From: Stagonosporopsis chrysanthemi | Taxonomy: Eukaryota > Ascomycota > Dothideomycetes > Pleosporales > Didymellaceae | Direction: 5' to 3' | Assembly (NCBI GenBank): GCA_022560025.1 | Contig: JAFISE010000007.1 | Coordinates: 62,001-126,000 of the forward strand | Length of the DNA stretch: 64,000 nucleotides | Shown here: in pieces, positions 1 through 10,824 of the stretch | Numbering within the stretch: the stretch's first letter is position 1 | Layout of the letters: each line of letters begins with the position of its first letter | Notes under the pieces: generated by a model | The model's database searches: none | The model's input: the letters and a program-made list of their open reading frames with translations, nothing else | Told to the model about the DNA's origin: nothing | Program-made: the position numbers and the translations under genes

Positions 1-1991
1 TGTTGTCAGCATTTCGAATTGTGGACAATTTGTGTGCAATAACGATTGTCGTTCGGTCTTTAGATACCCTATCCAGGGCTTGTTGTACAATCTTCTCAGC
101 ATTGGGATCTAATGCGCTGGTAGCTTCATCGAGCAGAAGAACTCTAGGTTCGGAAACGATACTGCGTGCGATAGCAAGCCTTTGCTTCTGCCCACCAGAA
201 AGGTTCATCGCTCGCTCACCGAGCTCGGTATCGTAACCCTTCGGTAGACGTTCAATGAACTCATCGGCATAAGCATCCTTGCACGCCTTCTCGACTAGCG
301 CGCGTTGTTTGGCGGCCGGGAGATCGGCCTTTGGCGTTCCGAACAGGCCGTAGGCCACGTTCTCATACACAGTTCCTGCGAAAAGTACAGGCTCCTGCTG
401 AACCAAACGAACGTTGGTCCTCAACCAGTGCAGATTGAGTTCTCTAATGTCAACTCCGTCAAGGGAAATGGTACCTCTCGGGTGATCGTACCACCGCTCT
501 AGTAAACCTATGATTGTAGACTTTCCGGAACCGCTTGCACCTACCAGAGCAGTCGTCTTGTTGGCAGGGGCTGATAGTTGTAATCGATCAAGAACGGTGA
601 TATCGGGTCTGGCAGGGTACGCGAAGCTCACGCCTTCGATGCGTATGTCTCCATTACACGTTGTGGGAGTCTGGCCCCCTTCGTCGAGAGGATCTATTTC
701 AGACTGCCGGTCGATCGTCCGGAATATCTCCTCTGCTGATGACGAAGCTTTGGTGAAAGCCAAGATTTGTGGCGCAATCTGAGTCATGGCCGTTGCAGCG
801 ACAATGACGGCTAAAATGACTACGAAACTATCGTGGCGTGAGTGCTTGCTTAGCAAAATGGAAAGGGAAGGCATACACATCACCAGACTCGGTTATCTCA
901 CCGCTATGATATCGACGAATGCCTTGCCAGAACGCAAGGGCGTAGCCAGAGTAGATACAGAAGAACTCCGTTGAGAAGAGGATCGCGTAGTTGGGCTTCT
1001 TCTTCATACCAACATCCATAGCATCGCCAAGCAACTTATTATATCTGATTGAGAGTAACGGGTTGAGCCAAAAGGAATGGACTGTACGAATAGTGGAAAA
1101 GACTTCTTCTGCGATCAAGCCCGCTCTCGAGTATATTGGAAGCTGCTCTGCCTCGTTCTTAGTGTCTATACCGACGCAGACAGCAGTGACGATCAAGATG
1201 GCAGGGACAATTCCTAAGGTGATCAGGGTGAGTTTCCATTGTACGACAAATGCCACGATGAAAGCGGTCACGAAGGTTGATACACCTTGTATGGTGATAG
1301 TCAATTTCTCCGAGATTCCGTTATTAACGTTGTTACCGTTAGTCGTAGCTTGGACGGTGACAGAAGCAGCCACATCTGAATCGAAGTAGGCGATGTTCTG
1401 CCGGAGAATGTGTTTGATAAAGTCGATTCGCAGCGCCTTGGTCGTGCGGATTGCAGAAATCGAGATCAGTACCTGAGCGCGTGAGCACATGCACAAGATT
1501 CTAAACAATTTGCTTCATTTACCGAATGAACGTAAACACAAGCAAATTTGGCTACAAACAAGTAGACAAAATAAAGACTGGTGTGCGTCAGTCCAATCCT
1601 CGGACCTTGCTGCAGCGGCTCCGTACGTATATTTATTCACTTGCGAACGATACTCAGCCGGATCCATGGTCCCGACGGCAAAGTCATTGAACGCAGTGAC
1701 GAATTTGCCAAACACCAGGTCCATGAGAGGTAGCAGCGCGCCGGCTGCGATGGCAGCAACAAAAGCAATGCCATTTAGCAGCCAACTTGTCCTGTCTGTG
1801 TACCTGAAGACGCGCTATCATGGTGTCAGGCAATATAGTCCATCACAATTCTGTGCGCATACCAGGTATGGCCCCATCCCGCCTTGGACTTCATCTTGTT
1901 TAGCATCGTTATCGACCGAATGGACGCTCTTCTTCTCATCTCCGCTCTTGCTGTGCGGTGACGACTTTTCCGCTTCTGCCTCTGACGGCAT
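1..1991 (-). CDS. ABC multidrug exporter (ABCB/MDR type), N-terminal half, cut by window start
   Basis: Full-size ABC exporters of this type pump lipophilic compounds across membranes using ATP. About 600 residues are visible. Exons read on the minus strand: 1991-1863, 1814-1627, 1577-1523, 1472-877 and 827-1, with introns of 48-50 nt. The acidic N-terminus leads into transmembrane domain 1, then nucleotide-binding domain 1 with Walker A GASGSGKST, the signature LSGGQKQRL and Walker B VLLLDEAT. The H-loop (IAHKLST) lies at the window edge. The second TMD-NBD half would lie beyond position 1. It is divergent from the Zn2Cys6 regulator at 2704, sharing about 0.7 kb of upstream DNA, so co-regulation is plausible. 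The substrate cannot be read from sequence. Family call is secure; exon ends are hand-derived but keep frame throughout. Confidence 0.9.
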
Positions 1992-2703
1992 TTTGGGTGC
2001 TGAAAGATGATGTATTATGGTAGCAGTGCATGTAGACTGGAGTCAAGTAATTTATTCCATGTTCTGATGTTGGTCTTCCGCCCGCGGGCGCCGAGACCAA
2101 GCCAGCCGCCTGAAAGATCTCACCTGTTCATCATTTGCCAAGGCGCTGGGACACAGCACCCTGGAATCCGAGCAACGCGAAAGCCCGGGAGGCAACGAAC
2201 GAAGCTCGAAAGGGCGGAATTATTGTATCCACGTGATGACGCGTTAGAAATCTGTGACTCATTCTTGTCGCGTCTGAAAATTGCGCAGTGTAATTGGATC
2301 AATTCATGTTCACACGCGATCGCGAATTTGATATTTCGGTAGCTTCGAAAGGGTGTTACCTTTCATCCAACGATCGATGTGCTGTACGTTGCATCGCACG
2401 TGATGATGTAGTTGACTATCGCGCTGCGCTTGTCAGTAACGTTCTTTACACAGGCATGCGAAACCCAACGAATCTCCCTCAGCAGGACGGAGAGCTAATT
2501 GTACTAAGTGGTGCAACCTCGACTAGAGAACTGAAGGCTCCATTGTTTTGCGTGGGTGTTGTGTAAGGACTACGAGGGCAGATTTTGCACAAATCGACGA
2601 CCGGAAGTCCGGAAGTCTGCGTGCCCGCCCCGCCTGCAACTTTCCATCACCCAGCCATTGCACCGCTTGCGTGCCGCGTGATCACCTCGCCAAACTGTCC
2701 AAT
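1992..2703. promoter_or_regulatory. Divergent intergenic region between ABC exporter and Zn2Cys6 regulator
   Basis: This 712-bp gap separates two divergently transcribed start codons, so it must hold both promoters. Short ORFs here show no protein-family features. I see no clear TATA box. CGG triplets, the half-site of Zn2Cys6 factors, are scattered, but no convincing inverted pair stands out by eye. Confidence 0.5.
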
Positions 2704-5700
2704 ATGAGCGACGAAATGGACTTGGACGGGTCGAGCACCAAGCGTGCGGTATGTGGAGGCAATAATCGCAACGCGGTTTCCACACTGACGATTTTACCAG
2801 TGCGACTCCTGCAGAACACGAAAAATACGATGTGATCGATCGATGCCATGTTCGAATTGTAGAGCAAGCAAACTGAGTAAGTCAATGTTCCAAGAACATG
2901 CATTGAGCCATGTGTCTGTTAGTTGCGCCCAGCCGCACACGCACCATTTGCATCGCGTTGGGCGAGCAGTTCATCAAGACAAGTTGGAAGCCATCAGCGA
3001 GCTTTCTGCACCTCACTGCTGTCTTCCTATGTCCGAAAGACAGCATGTCAGCTCAGCTGTTGTCCAATTTGCGGAATTCGTTGAGACCGGGCATCGCACA
3101 TCAATACCCTTCTACGTTTGAAGCAGTCAATACCAAGTGATCACTAACGATTTAAGCTTGTACTACAACAGCCCCCGTACAGAAGGCAGTCAGGCAGCGA
3201 GTCCATATATCCGAGGAATAGTAAGTTCAATCATTTTGCACCCCACTGCCGATATCACTTCTCCGTGATCTTCACGAAGCCCATGCTGATGAGTATAGTG
3301 AAAAGAAAATCGACCGCATCGAAGACAGATTATCTAGCATCGAGAATGTCCTCGAGAAACTTGCATCCAGACTGGGTGATATGGATTCGCGCAACGACAC
3401 TACCGAGCCAAGCAGCCACTCGCGGCTCAGTCGAATCGGAAGTCGAGTAGGTTCAGGAAAGAGCCCAATTCTAACTGCCGAAGCCTCAAATTCAGCGCCA
3501 TTCGAGGGCGAAACCGCCATCAATAGTCAGTCTGGTTATGCTCGCGAGCTTCTTACTAAAATCGTTGGGAATACATCCATTGGTCAAAGCGAGGAAATAA
3601 AGTCTGCTCTGAGTGCACTGGGCGATATTGTCACACGCCAAGGGCATGTCACTGTGTCTACAACATCTACCACCAGTTCTTTGATCAATCGAGCGCTTTC
3701 TGATGTTGACCCTGGAAAGCTTGATCGGCCGCCTTGGTCTGCAGTCAAGGAAATGCTCGAGAGGGCTCTGAGTAAGCTAAGCAATCCTCTATATTACGAA
3801 ATAGAGCTGACGCGAGCAGAATACCCGACTATGGCCTTTGCTGTCATATTCCCTTTCCTCAAGATGCGCAACCTTGACGAGATCTTCGAGGATGCATACC
3901 AGAACCCAGCGCAGTGCGGTGCGCCACGTCGCATACTGGCATTTGGGATTGGATACAACCTTTTTACCGAATTTTCAGCATTACCTTGGTGCACTGGCTT
4001 GAACCAAACCAAGATGCACGGGTAAGTTCCATTCTACGTTCTTCGCATACCGAGCTTACAAGTATGGGCCTAGGTACGCTATGCAGTGTATGTATAAAAA
4101 CCGAAAGCTGTGCCTCACGCGGACTGACATTCTTCTGTAACAGGCAAGCACCATCTGGAGGTCGCCATCACTCAACTCGATGTATTCATTCCGGGTAGCT
4201 ATGAGAACGTCATGGCTCTCGTTCTTGGTGCCGCTTGTGCTATCGAGATGTGCAAACCGTCACTTGCATGGGTTCTAACCACTATGGCAGCTGGTATGAG
4301 TCAGGACTTGGGCTATCATCGGTACCAGACCTTACAGAATGATGATGAGGAAGAACGAAACTCAAAAGTCCACCTCTTCTGGATGATTTACATGTTTGAC
4401 AAGCAGTTGTCGTTACGCTTAGGCCGTGCGAGTGTCATCCAGGACTGGGATATGTCTTTACCACTAATAACATTGACACCCTCACCAGCAGCCATGGCTC
4501 TTGGGGCAAGCCAGATGATGGCTTATTGGATCAAGATCGCTAAAGTGCAAGGCCAGACATACGAGAAGCTGTTCAGTCCCGCCGCGTTCCTGAGATCCCC
4601 GGAAGATCGCCTAACAACGGCTGTCGACCTCATCAACACCATGAATCAGGCGTGGTATGAGCGCGGGGAAGCAAGTATCATGGACTTCACTTCTCTGACC
4701 ACAAGGGAAGACATGTCAAAGCGGCGTAAGATAGCCATGGCTAGTCCCAATGACACAGAAGTACCGTCGAAACGCAAACGCTTTGTTCAGCAGCCTTTTG
4801 GTACTTCCTTACCGCCGGACGAATACATCCAAGGTTTGAGAATGCAGATGTCACTAATTTGCCTGTGCTAATTCTATTAGGCTCTTTCGAACGGGTGGAA
4901 GATGTGTTCTTCCATGCTGACGTCGTTATGCACTATTCAACGTGTGCTCTAATTTCGCGAGGAGTCAGTCCTGATAATGTCACCTTTAGCCAAGAGTGCT
5001 TGGAATATTCGAGGGCAGCTTTGGTCGCTCATGAGAGATGTAATGCGCAGTTCAACACTGGTGGGAATGAAGAGCTTTGGTCAGGCTATATCCACTGGTC
5101 TATTCTTCAGGTTAGAAGCCTCCCTTGCACAACCAATCATCAATGCTGACATGCACACCAGGCACCCTTCACACCGTATGATATGCATCCTTTCTCGCTT
5201 TGCCGCAACTGACAAGTCCTTAGGTTCATAGTTGTCTTCTGCAACAGCATCCAGAAGCCGGACACCGTAGATCTTTCGACACTACAAAGATTTGTTGCCA
5301 GCCTCGAATCATGCCGGACCATATCCGAAGGCGCTGACAAACTATACAAGATGTGTCACCTCTTCCTCCAGGTCGCAAAGCTGTACATTCAAGCAAAAAA
5401 GAAGGACCCAAAAAGTCAACCACAAACTGTCTCACGACCTCCTACCAATACCTTCTACACTCCAGAGGATAGCTCGCAACTGGATCTCAGTACTATGACA
5501 CAGTTCGACCCTTATTTAAGCGCTCTCGGGCTAGTACCAAACTCCGCATGGCCAATGGCCGGTTATGCTGACACGCCTGCGATACCAACAGCGATGGCAT
5601 CCTTTGCAAATGTGGAGCATGTGGCAGGTACTCAAGGAGAAGCGCTTAATTTGGGGTATGCACCAAATGGTGCTTTTCAAAATCCCATTCAGGACTGGTT

Positions 5701-5788
5701 TTCGGGATCACGCTATTTGATGAATCTCATGGAAGCCGGAGACGATATGCAAATGCCGGACCTGAGCGACTTCGATGTTCAATTATAA
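2704..5788 (+). CDS. Zn2Cys6 binuclear-cluster transcription factor with fungal-specific middle domain
   Basis: DNA-binding regulator of about 806 aa. Inferred exons: 2704-2748, 2801-2876, 3157-3220, 3299-4021, 4074-4087, 4144-4833, 4881-5110, 5162-5175 and 5224-5788; they sum to 807 codons. The zinc cluster near residues 16-41 has the exact spacing C-x2-C-x6-C-x5-C-x2-C-x6-C, starting CDSCRTRKIRC. It is followed by a basic linker and a heptad-like helix (EKKIDRIEDRLSSIENVL), probably for dimerisation. The middle part (RRILAFGIGYNLFTEF, then FWMIYMFDKQLSLRLGR) matches the fungal transcription-factor regulatory domain. The sixth cysteine lies after a 280-nt intron, and two exons are only 14 nt long. 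It neighbours two secreted hydrolases and two transporters, so a pathway-specific role is a reasonable inference. Confidence 0.9.
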
Positions 5789-6838
5789 GTCGAAAGGGAT
5801 TGGATGCATGTCAAGCTGTTGTGGGTACACTGCGGAATTCACGGTCACTACGCGCGGTCGATTTGAACTCACACATAACTTGACCTGACGCTTTACAAGG
5901 TAGCCGCTTTTCATATCGGCACATTATAGCAACTCAAGATTGAAGAAGAGCCTCTTGCCTGCACATTGTGGCGATTGGCGTACAAGCACTGGATCTGCAA
6001 CGTCTCGACCGATATCAGGAAGCTTCTTCAGTGACTGGGCATACCTCCAGGTACTTGAAGATGTCCATTTTGTGATGATGAGACGCAAGCTGACGATTGC
6101 AGGCTTATGGTGCGTGAAGTGGTTTGTAGCCTGGTAAACTCACCAACTTCAACCCGAACAAGGAAACTTGGGAGTCTTGCCGGCATTGCTGCAGAATGGC
6201 TGGCTGTTGGAATCCAGATTACTACTGTGTATAGTTTCGAGATACCACATCCATTAAACCCAGTAAACCCATGGAGCACCCACTCGATGCAATGATCGAC
6301 GTAAGGCGTCCAATTCCCTCGAACCTCGAACGATGCCGGAGACCCGGCTCAACTATGCCTGCGTATCGTGTGCCGTCAAGGCGCCCCGCACGAGTCTGCC
6401 TTACCTCTTCCTGTTTTGTGACCGCCACAAAATTCGAAGATGATGTTAACCGGCGTACTTGAATCGGAAAACTTGAGCGTGGTGAGACCGCCAAAGGCGT
6501 ACTGCGGGGTACGATAATACTGGCGGTTAGCGAGGCTCGTTCCTGAGCGCCTGACGAATCTAACGCCCTTCTCAGAACAAAATGTGCGCACTCACTTTTG
6601 TGATAACATATCTTGAACGTCACCAGCCGAAGCCACAAATATGTTAAAGAGCATACTCGGTTAGTCTCTTTTTTATTGAGATTCGTCTAGTACAAAAAGA
6701 ATGGGAAGTCCGTGATCCTGCGACCTTGGACGCACAAGGGTCTTAGCCGCTGTTGGTTCGACAACCTGTATAAAGCGCTACTCCCGGTCAACGTTTTCTC
6801 TTCGCAGCACGCTCACTTATGCGTGCAACTCGGTGACC
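5789..6838. other. Intergenic, no gene recognised
   Basis: About 1.05 kb between the regulator's stop and the tannase-like gene. Short ORFs on both strands (the longest about 138 codons at 6222-6638, minus) show no motif, signal peptide or plausible splicing partner. The right-hand end must contain the tannase-like gene's promoter. Confidence 0.5.
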
Positions 6839-8359
6839 ATGGTACTCAAGAGTCATCTTTTGTTACTCCCTCCGACCCCTATCCTCGCTACAAACTTAAC
6901 GAACTGTGCCGCTAGTGCTTTGCCGATACCCAGCGTTTTTGGTGCCTCGATTTTGACTATCGATGCCTTTGAGTCGACGCTTGAATCTACCTCCATTAGC
7001 TTTTGCAATGTAACGCTAACCTATACCCACCCCGGACAAAACGATCTGATCAAAGTCTGGCTGGGGCTTCCCACGCCATGGAATGGAAGATTCTCGGGTT
7101 TAGGGGGTGGTGGTTGGGTCACCGGATTCCCATCACAAATGGTCGAAGCCATAGCAGGAGGCTTCGCTACCGTCTCAACGGATGGAGGTCACGATGGTCT
7201 CAGTCAGACTACTGAGTCTTGGGCACTTTTAAGCCCTGGAAACGTTAATTTGTATGCTCTGCAGAACTTCGCATCCGTGGCGCTCAACGACATGACTGTC
7301 CTCGGCAAGCAGTTGACAGAGGCGTACTACGGAAAGCCTATCTCGAAATCATACTGGGCTGGCTGCTCTACCGGAGGCCGGCAAGGGCTTATGTTGGCTC
7401 AACGGTATCCAGGCGCTTACGACGGTATCCTTGCACAGGCGCCAGCGGCCCATTGGGCCGAGTTGATCCCAACCATGTTCTGGCCTCAGTGGATCATGAA
7501 ACAGATTGGATACTTTCCACCGCAATGCGAGCTCGATGCCATAACTGCTGCTACCATAAGTGCGTGCGACGGGCATGATGGACTTGAAGATGGCATCATT
7601 GGCCTCGTAGGTCTATGTACATTCGATCCCGATACTGTCATTGGTCAGCCGTATGCCTGTGGTGAGAGCAAGGGGACCATCTCCAAAGAGGCTGCAAAAA
7701 TAGTTAAATTGACTTGGAGAGGAGCTACAAGTGCGGAAGGCAAGTTGCAATGGCCTGGCCTAGCCCCCGGCTCGCCCTTGTATGCTTTGGCCGGCACCAC
7801 TTGCAATTCAACCGGCGGGGGATGTACCGGCGCCCCTTTCCCAGTTTCGACTGAATGGCATGCTCTTTTCATCCAGAAAGATCCTAGTTTCGATCCTTAC
7901 AACTATACTCGGGAAGGTTGGGATGCTGCATTTCACACTTCTGTACAGCAGTACAACTCGATTATTGGTACCAGCGATAACGACCTCTCCGAATTCAAGG
8001 GACTAGGTGGGAAGATTATTACCGGCCATGGCACAGCAGATGAGGCAATCCCCTTCAATAGCACCGTCAAATACTACCAGCGCGTGCTGGATTTCGACGC
8101 AAATGCGACCGATTTCTACCGCTTCTTCTCGGCGCCAGGTGTGAACCATTGCGGTGGGGGCCTCGGGGCAGATCCTGATCTCACCAGTTTGTTGGGCGCG
8201 TTGTCCTCATGGGTGGAGGAAGGCACTGCGCCGGAGACGTTAGCTGCCAGTCGCACTGTGAATGGGACGACCTGGGTGCAAAATCTATGCCTATGGCCTC
8301 TGTCATCGATTTACAAGGGCGGTGATCCGGCATCAGCATCATCGTACCATTGCGAATAG
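6839..8359 (+). CDS. Tannase/feruloyl esterase family enzyme
   Basis: Single-exon serine esterase of 506 aa; the family hydrolyses ester bonds of gallate or hydroxycinnamate conjugates. I use the ATG at 6839, because the reading frame opens slightly earlier at a GTG. The family CS-D-HC arrangement is visible: nucleophile in AGCSTGGRQG (Ser about 177), Asp in HGTADEA (about 401) and His in VNHCGGG (about 437), with the paired cysteines next to Ser and His. A calcium-loop-like stretch CDGHDGLEDGII lies near 243-254, and an oxyanion-type GGGGWVTG near 89. There are several N-glycosylation sequons. The N-terminus is a weak secretion signal, so a short upstream exon could be missing. Tannase and feruloyl esterase cannot be told apart by eye. 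Confidence 0.93.
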   Translation: MVLKSHLLLLPPTPILATNLTNCAASALPIPSVFGASILTIDAFESTLESTSISFCNVTLTYTHPGQNDLIKVWLGLPTPWNGRFSGLGGGGWVTGFPSQMVEAIAGGFATVSTDGGHDGLSQTTESWALLSPGNVNLYALQNFASVALNDMTVLGKQLTEAYYGKPISKSYWAGCSTGGRQGLMLAQRYPGAYDGILAQAPAAHWAELIPTMFWPQWIMKQIGYFPPQCELDAITAATISACDGHDGLEDGIIGLVGLCTFDPDTVIGQPYACGESKGTISKEAAKIVKLTWRGATSAEGKLQWPGLAPGSPLYALAGTTCNSTGGGCTGAPFPVSTEWHALFIQKDPSFDPYNYTREGWDAAFHTSVQQYNSIIGTSDNDLSEFKGLGGKIITGHGTADEAIPFNSTVKYYQRVLDFDANATDFYRFFSAPGVNHCGGGLGADPDLTSLLGALSSWVEEGTAPETLAASRTVNGTTWVQNLCLWPLSSIYKGGDPASASSYHCE

Positions 8360-8847
8360 GTGGCTAAGACAACGAGCGAAGTATTGGAGCAATGTCTAGA
8401 GGATTGGAAAGTGCTCAGTCGGGTGACAGCCAGATTTCGCGCCGGTGCTTGAGGCTAGACTGCAAATCTCAGCGCCGATCTCTATCATCTCTATACAGTT
8501 GAGAATTTACAGCAATCAGTGCATGTCAGTCGTGTCTCATGCGCTAACATCTCCGTATCTCAGTTACGACCGGATACGTTATACGGTGCTTCCGCTAACC
8601 TCCGTTGAGACTAGTAGTGAGCCAACCATCGTCATCTTACCATGTGATTTTCATCGCTCCGAAGGCCTTGCTATTTGTTGTATGCTCGTTCTTTATGCTG
8701 AAGTATTGTCAGGTTACCCTACGCTTTCAGCTTATTGAAACCATCCACGAGCATTTGGGTGGAACCTAACATTCTCAACACGTCACGAAGCGTTTTTACC
8801 GAACTTGTACTGAGACCAATTTCACCCACTTCGGTCAAAAGCTCAAT
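8360..8847. promoter_or_regulatory. Intergenic/promoter of the beta-propeller gene
   Basis: This 488-bp gap between two same-strand hydrolase genes holds no recognisable coding sequence. Its right end directly precedes the ATG at 8848, so it should carry that promoter. Confidence 0.45.
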
Positions 8848-10770
8848 ATGTATCTCCTTGCAACTGCTCTGGTCTTACAGAATGTAGCTGCATTCAAAAT
8901 CTCGGAAAACCCTGCAGCCGTTCAACAGACGGTGATTACATCGATCGCATACCATCCTGAAGGCATTCAACACCGGGCGCCTCCACCGCCGGATCTAGAA
9001 ACAGTCGAGTTGATTGAGCTGCCGTTGCCTCCAGTTGCACCAAACAATGAGACCGGGTCCTGTTCAACCGATATAAACCCACGTAGAACAGGCTGCATTG
9101 CGCGCGACGTAGGAAGGCATCATTTCCAATCAGGAGACTTCACCCCAGATGGAAAGCACGTAGTTGTGAGCGCTGAGTTCGTTGGTGCTCCAGCCGCCCC
9201 ACATCCAGCGAGCATCTACACTGGTCAGCAGCTGATTCTGATTAAAGCCGACGGGACCAACTTCAGGCACGGTGATCCCTGGAAATGTCTCAGTTGCGAC
9301 GTGCCACTTCACCAGACTCCCAACTTACAACCTGAGCGAGATTACCCTCACGTCTTTCGCGATGGTAGCAAAGCAATATGGGGTCAAAACATACTCGAGT
9401 GTGACGGCGAGCAATTGAGCAGTGATTCCTGCACCCCTGATCGCATACGAATTTATTCGATCTACTGGCCAGGCGCTAAAGGATCTCCTAGAGAATTACG
9501 TGTCCATCCTGACGATATGCACATTGGCTGGAGCTCTTTTATTGAAGGCGGCCAATTTGCCTACTTTGGTCGCCTTTCATTCAATGCCAGACCCTCCGAT
9601 TCCGGACCACGGCACCCCCGGTACGATCTAATCGATGTCAATTTACTTGTAGATCCTACGCGTGCCTCCCCAATCACGGTGAATGACACCCATCTCACTT
9701 TCCACGAAGATGCCATTACTGTCGGAGAGCTCCGCGGCTTCAGCGGATCAGGTGACGAGATCACGTACATTGGCTACCCATCAGAATCTACAAATATCGA
9801 CCTCTACGCCGTACACGTAGAAACAGGAGTGGTGCGCCGCCTGACAAGCCACCCAGAATATGCCGATCCTATCGCCTTCTCAGCAGATGATGAGTGGTTT
9901 GTTACGATGGATACAAGAGGGAGTGACAGGCAGATGTGGATGGCTGGGCTGCGAGGAGTGCCGCCGCTTATCGATATCGTGGCGATTACTGCGGCAGCGA
10001 GCACGAGAAATAACGGTTTCCGACGCTTTTTCCAGCCTATCCTGGTCGACAGGCATGGCGACCGCGGGGAGTATTTCGGACAGCAGATCAACGCTGAAGG
10101 AGGTGGTAGTGCTGGTGCTGTCAATGACCCCAACTGGAATGGCCGTGCAGACCCAGCGTTCTCCCTTGATGGGACCAAGATTGTGTTTTGGCAAGCTATT
10201 GTCAGCGCGCCAGCTTGTGGAGGAGATAACCCGTTGGAATGTCCAAAGTCGACGGCGCAAGGAGGAAGAGAGTATCGTGTTATGCTTGCAAAGCTGACAG
10301 ATAGGAAGCCATCGATGCCCAAGGAGGTATATGAGGTGCCGAATCATTTACCTTGGGCGATTCCCTTCACGTCTGACTCGTTACCTAAGTCTTCAACTGT
10401 TGTGCCACCTGGCAGCTACACACTCAACGGCAAGATATCCGGTCATGCACAAGTCCGGTTTTTCGGCGAACAAAGCATTGACCGCGTCGCAATCGACTAT
10501 ACTAATTATGCCGATAATGACGGATTTGTGCTCAATGGCTATGAGGATGTTACTGTCACTGTAACGCCTCCGAGGGTCTGGGAGAATACGCTAGACTGGT
10601 ATTCGGACATTGTGCAGACCAAACATGGTGAGGTTACAGGCCGCAAAGTAACAAGCCCAGATGGTTTCCATCTCAAAATCGAGGCGATGGAGAATATATT
10701 CAGCGCAAACGGAACATTGACAACAGTTGTTGATAGGAAAATATATAAACAGCCGGCAAATTACACCTAG
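8848..10770 (+). CDS. Secreted TolB/WD40-like beta-propeller protein, saponin hydrolase-like
   Basis: Single-exon protein of 640 aa with a clear signal peptide (MYLLATALVLQNVAAF, cleavage near residue 16-19). The body carries repeated TolB/WD40-like strand motifs with D-G-K or D-E-W turns, for example GDFTPDGKHVVV, FSADDEWFVTMD and PAFSLDGTKIVFWQA. Several cysteine pairs (KCLSCD, CGGDNPLEC) and sequons fit secretion. From memory, the fungal proteins of this size and architecture with the early GRHHFQSGDF block are those annotated as saponin hydrolases, which remove sugar from plant saponins. That assignment is by recalled resemblance only; a generic secreted propeller is the alternative. It converges on the sugar transporter gene with only 54 bp between stops. 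Confidence 0.65.
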   Translation: MYLLATALVLQNVAAFKISENPAAVQQTVITSIAYHPEGIQHRAPPPPDLETVELIELPLPPVAPNNETGSCSTDINPRRTGCIARDVGRHHFQSGDFTPDGKHVVVSAEFVGAPAAPHPASIYTGQQLILIKADGTNFRHGDPWKCLSCDVPLHQTPNLQPERDYPHVFRDGSKAIWGQNILECDGEQLSSDSCTPDRIRIYSIYWPGAKGSPRELRVHPDDMHIGWSSFIEGGQFAYFGRLSFNARPSDSGPRHPRYDLIDVNLLVDPTRASPITVNDTHLTFHEDAITVGELRGFSGSGDEITYIGYPSESTNIDLYAVHVETGVVRRLTSHPEYADPIAFSADDEWFVTMDTRGSDRQMWMAGLRGVPPLIDIVAITAAASTRNNGFRRFFQPILVDRHGDRGEYFGQQINAEGGGSAGAVNDPNWNGRADPAFSLDGTKIVFWQAIVSAPACGGDNPLECPKSTAQGGREYRVMLAKLTDRKPSMPKEVYEVPNHLPWAIPFTSDSLPKSSTVVPPGSYTLNGKISGHAQVRFFGEQSIDRVAIDYTNYADNDGFVLNGYEDVTVTVTPPRVWENTLDWYSDIVQTKHGEVTGRKVTSPDGFHLKIEAMENIFSANGTLTTVVDRKIYKQPANYT

Positions 10771-10824
10771 AATACAGACTTGCTTTCGCATGATAGTTCG
10801 CATATGTCACACACCTTCGCTATT

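Noticed and set aside
2843..3140. Small ORFs inside the regulator's long intron, considered as a separate gene
   Set aside because: Removing 2877-3156 as an intron restores the exact zinc-cluster spacing and uses perfect splice and branch signals. The ORFs have no motif.
5940..6638. Short ORFs in the gap before the tannase-like gene
   Set aside because: No signal peptide, motif or consistent splicing links them; lengths fit chance.
6748..6770. tRNA-like T-arm string (GGTTCGACAACC)
   Set aside because: No matching acceptor stem or anticodon arm could be folded around it.
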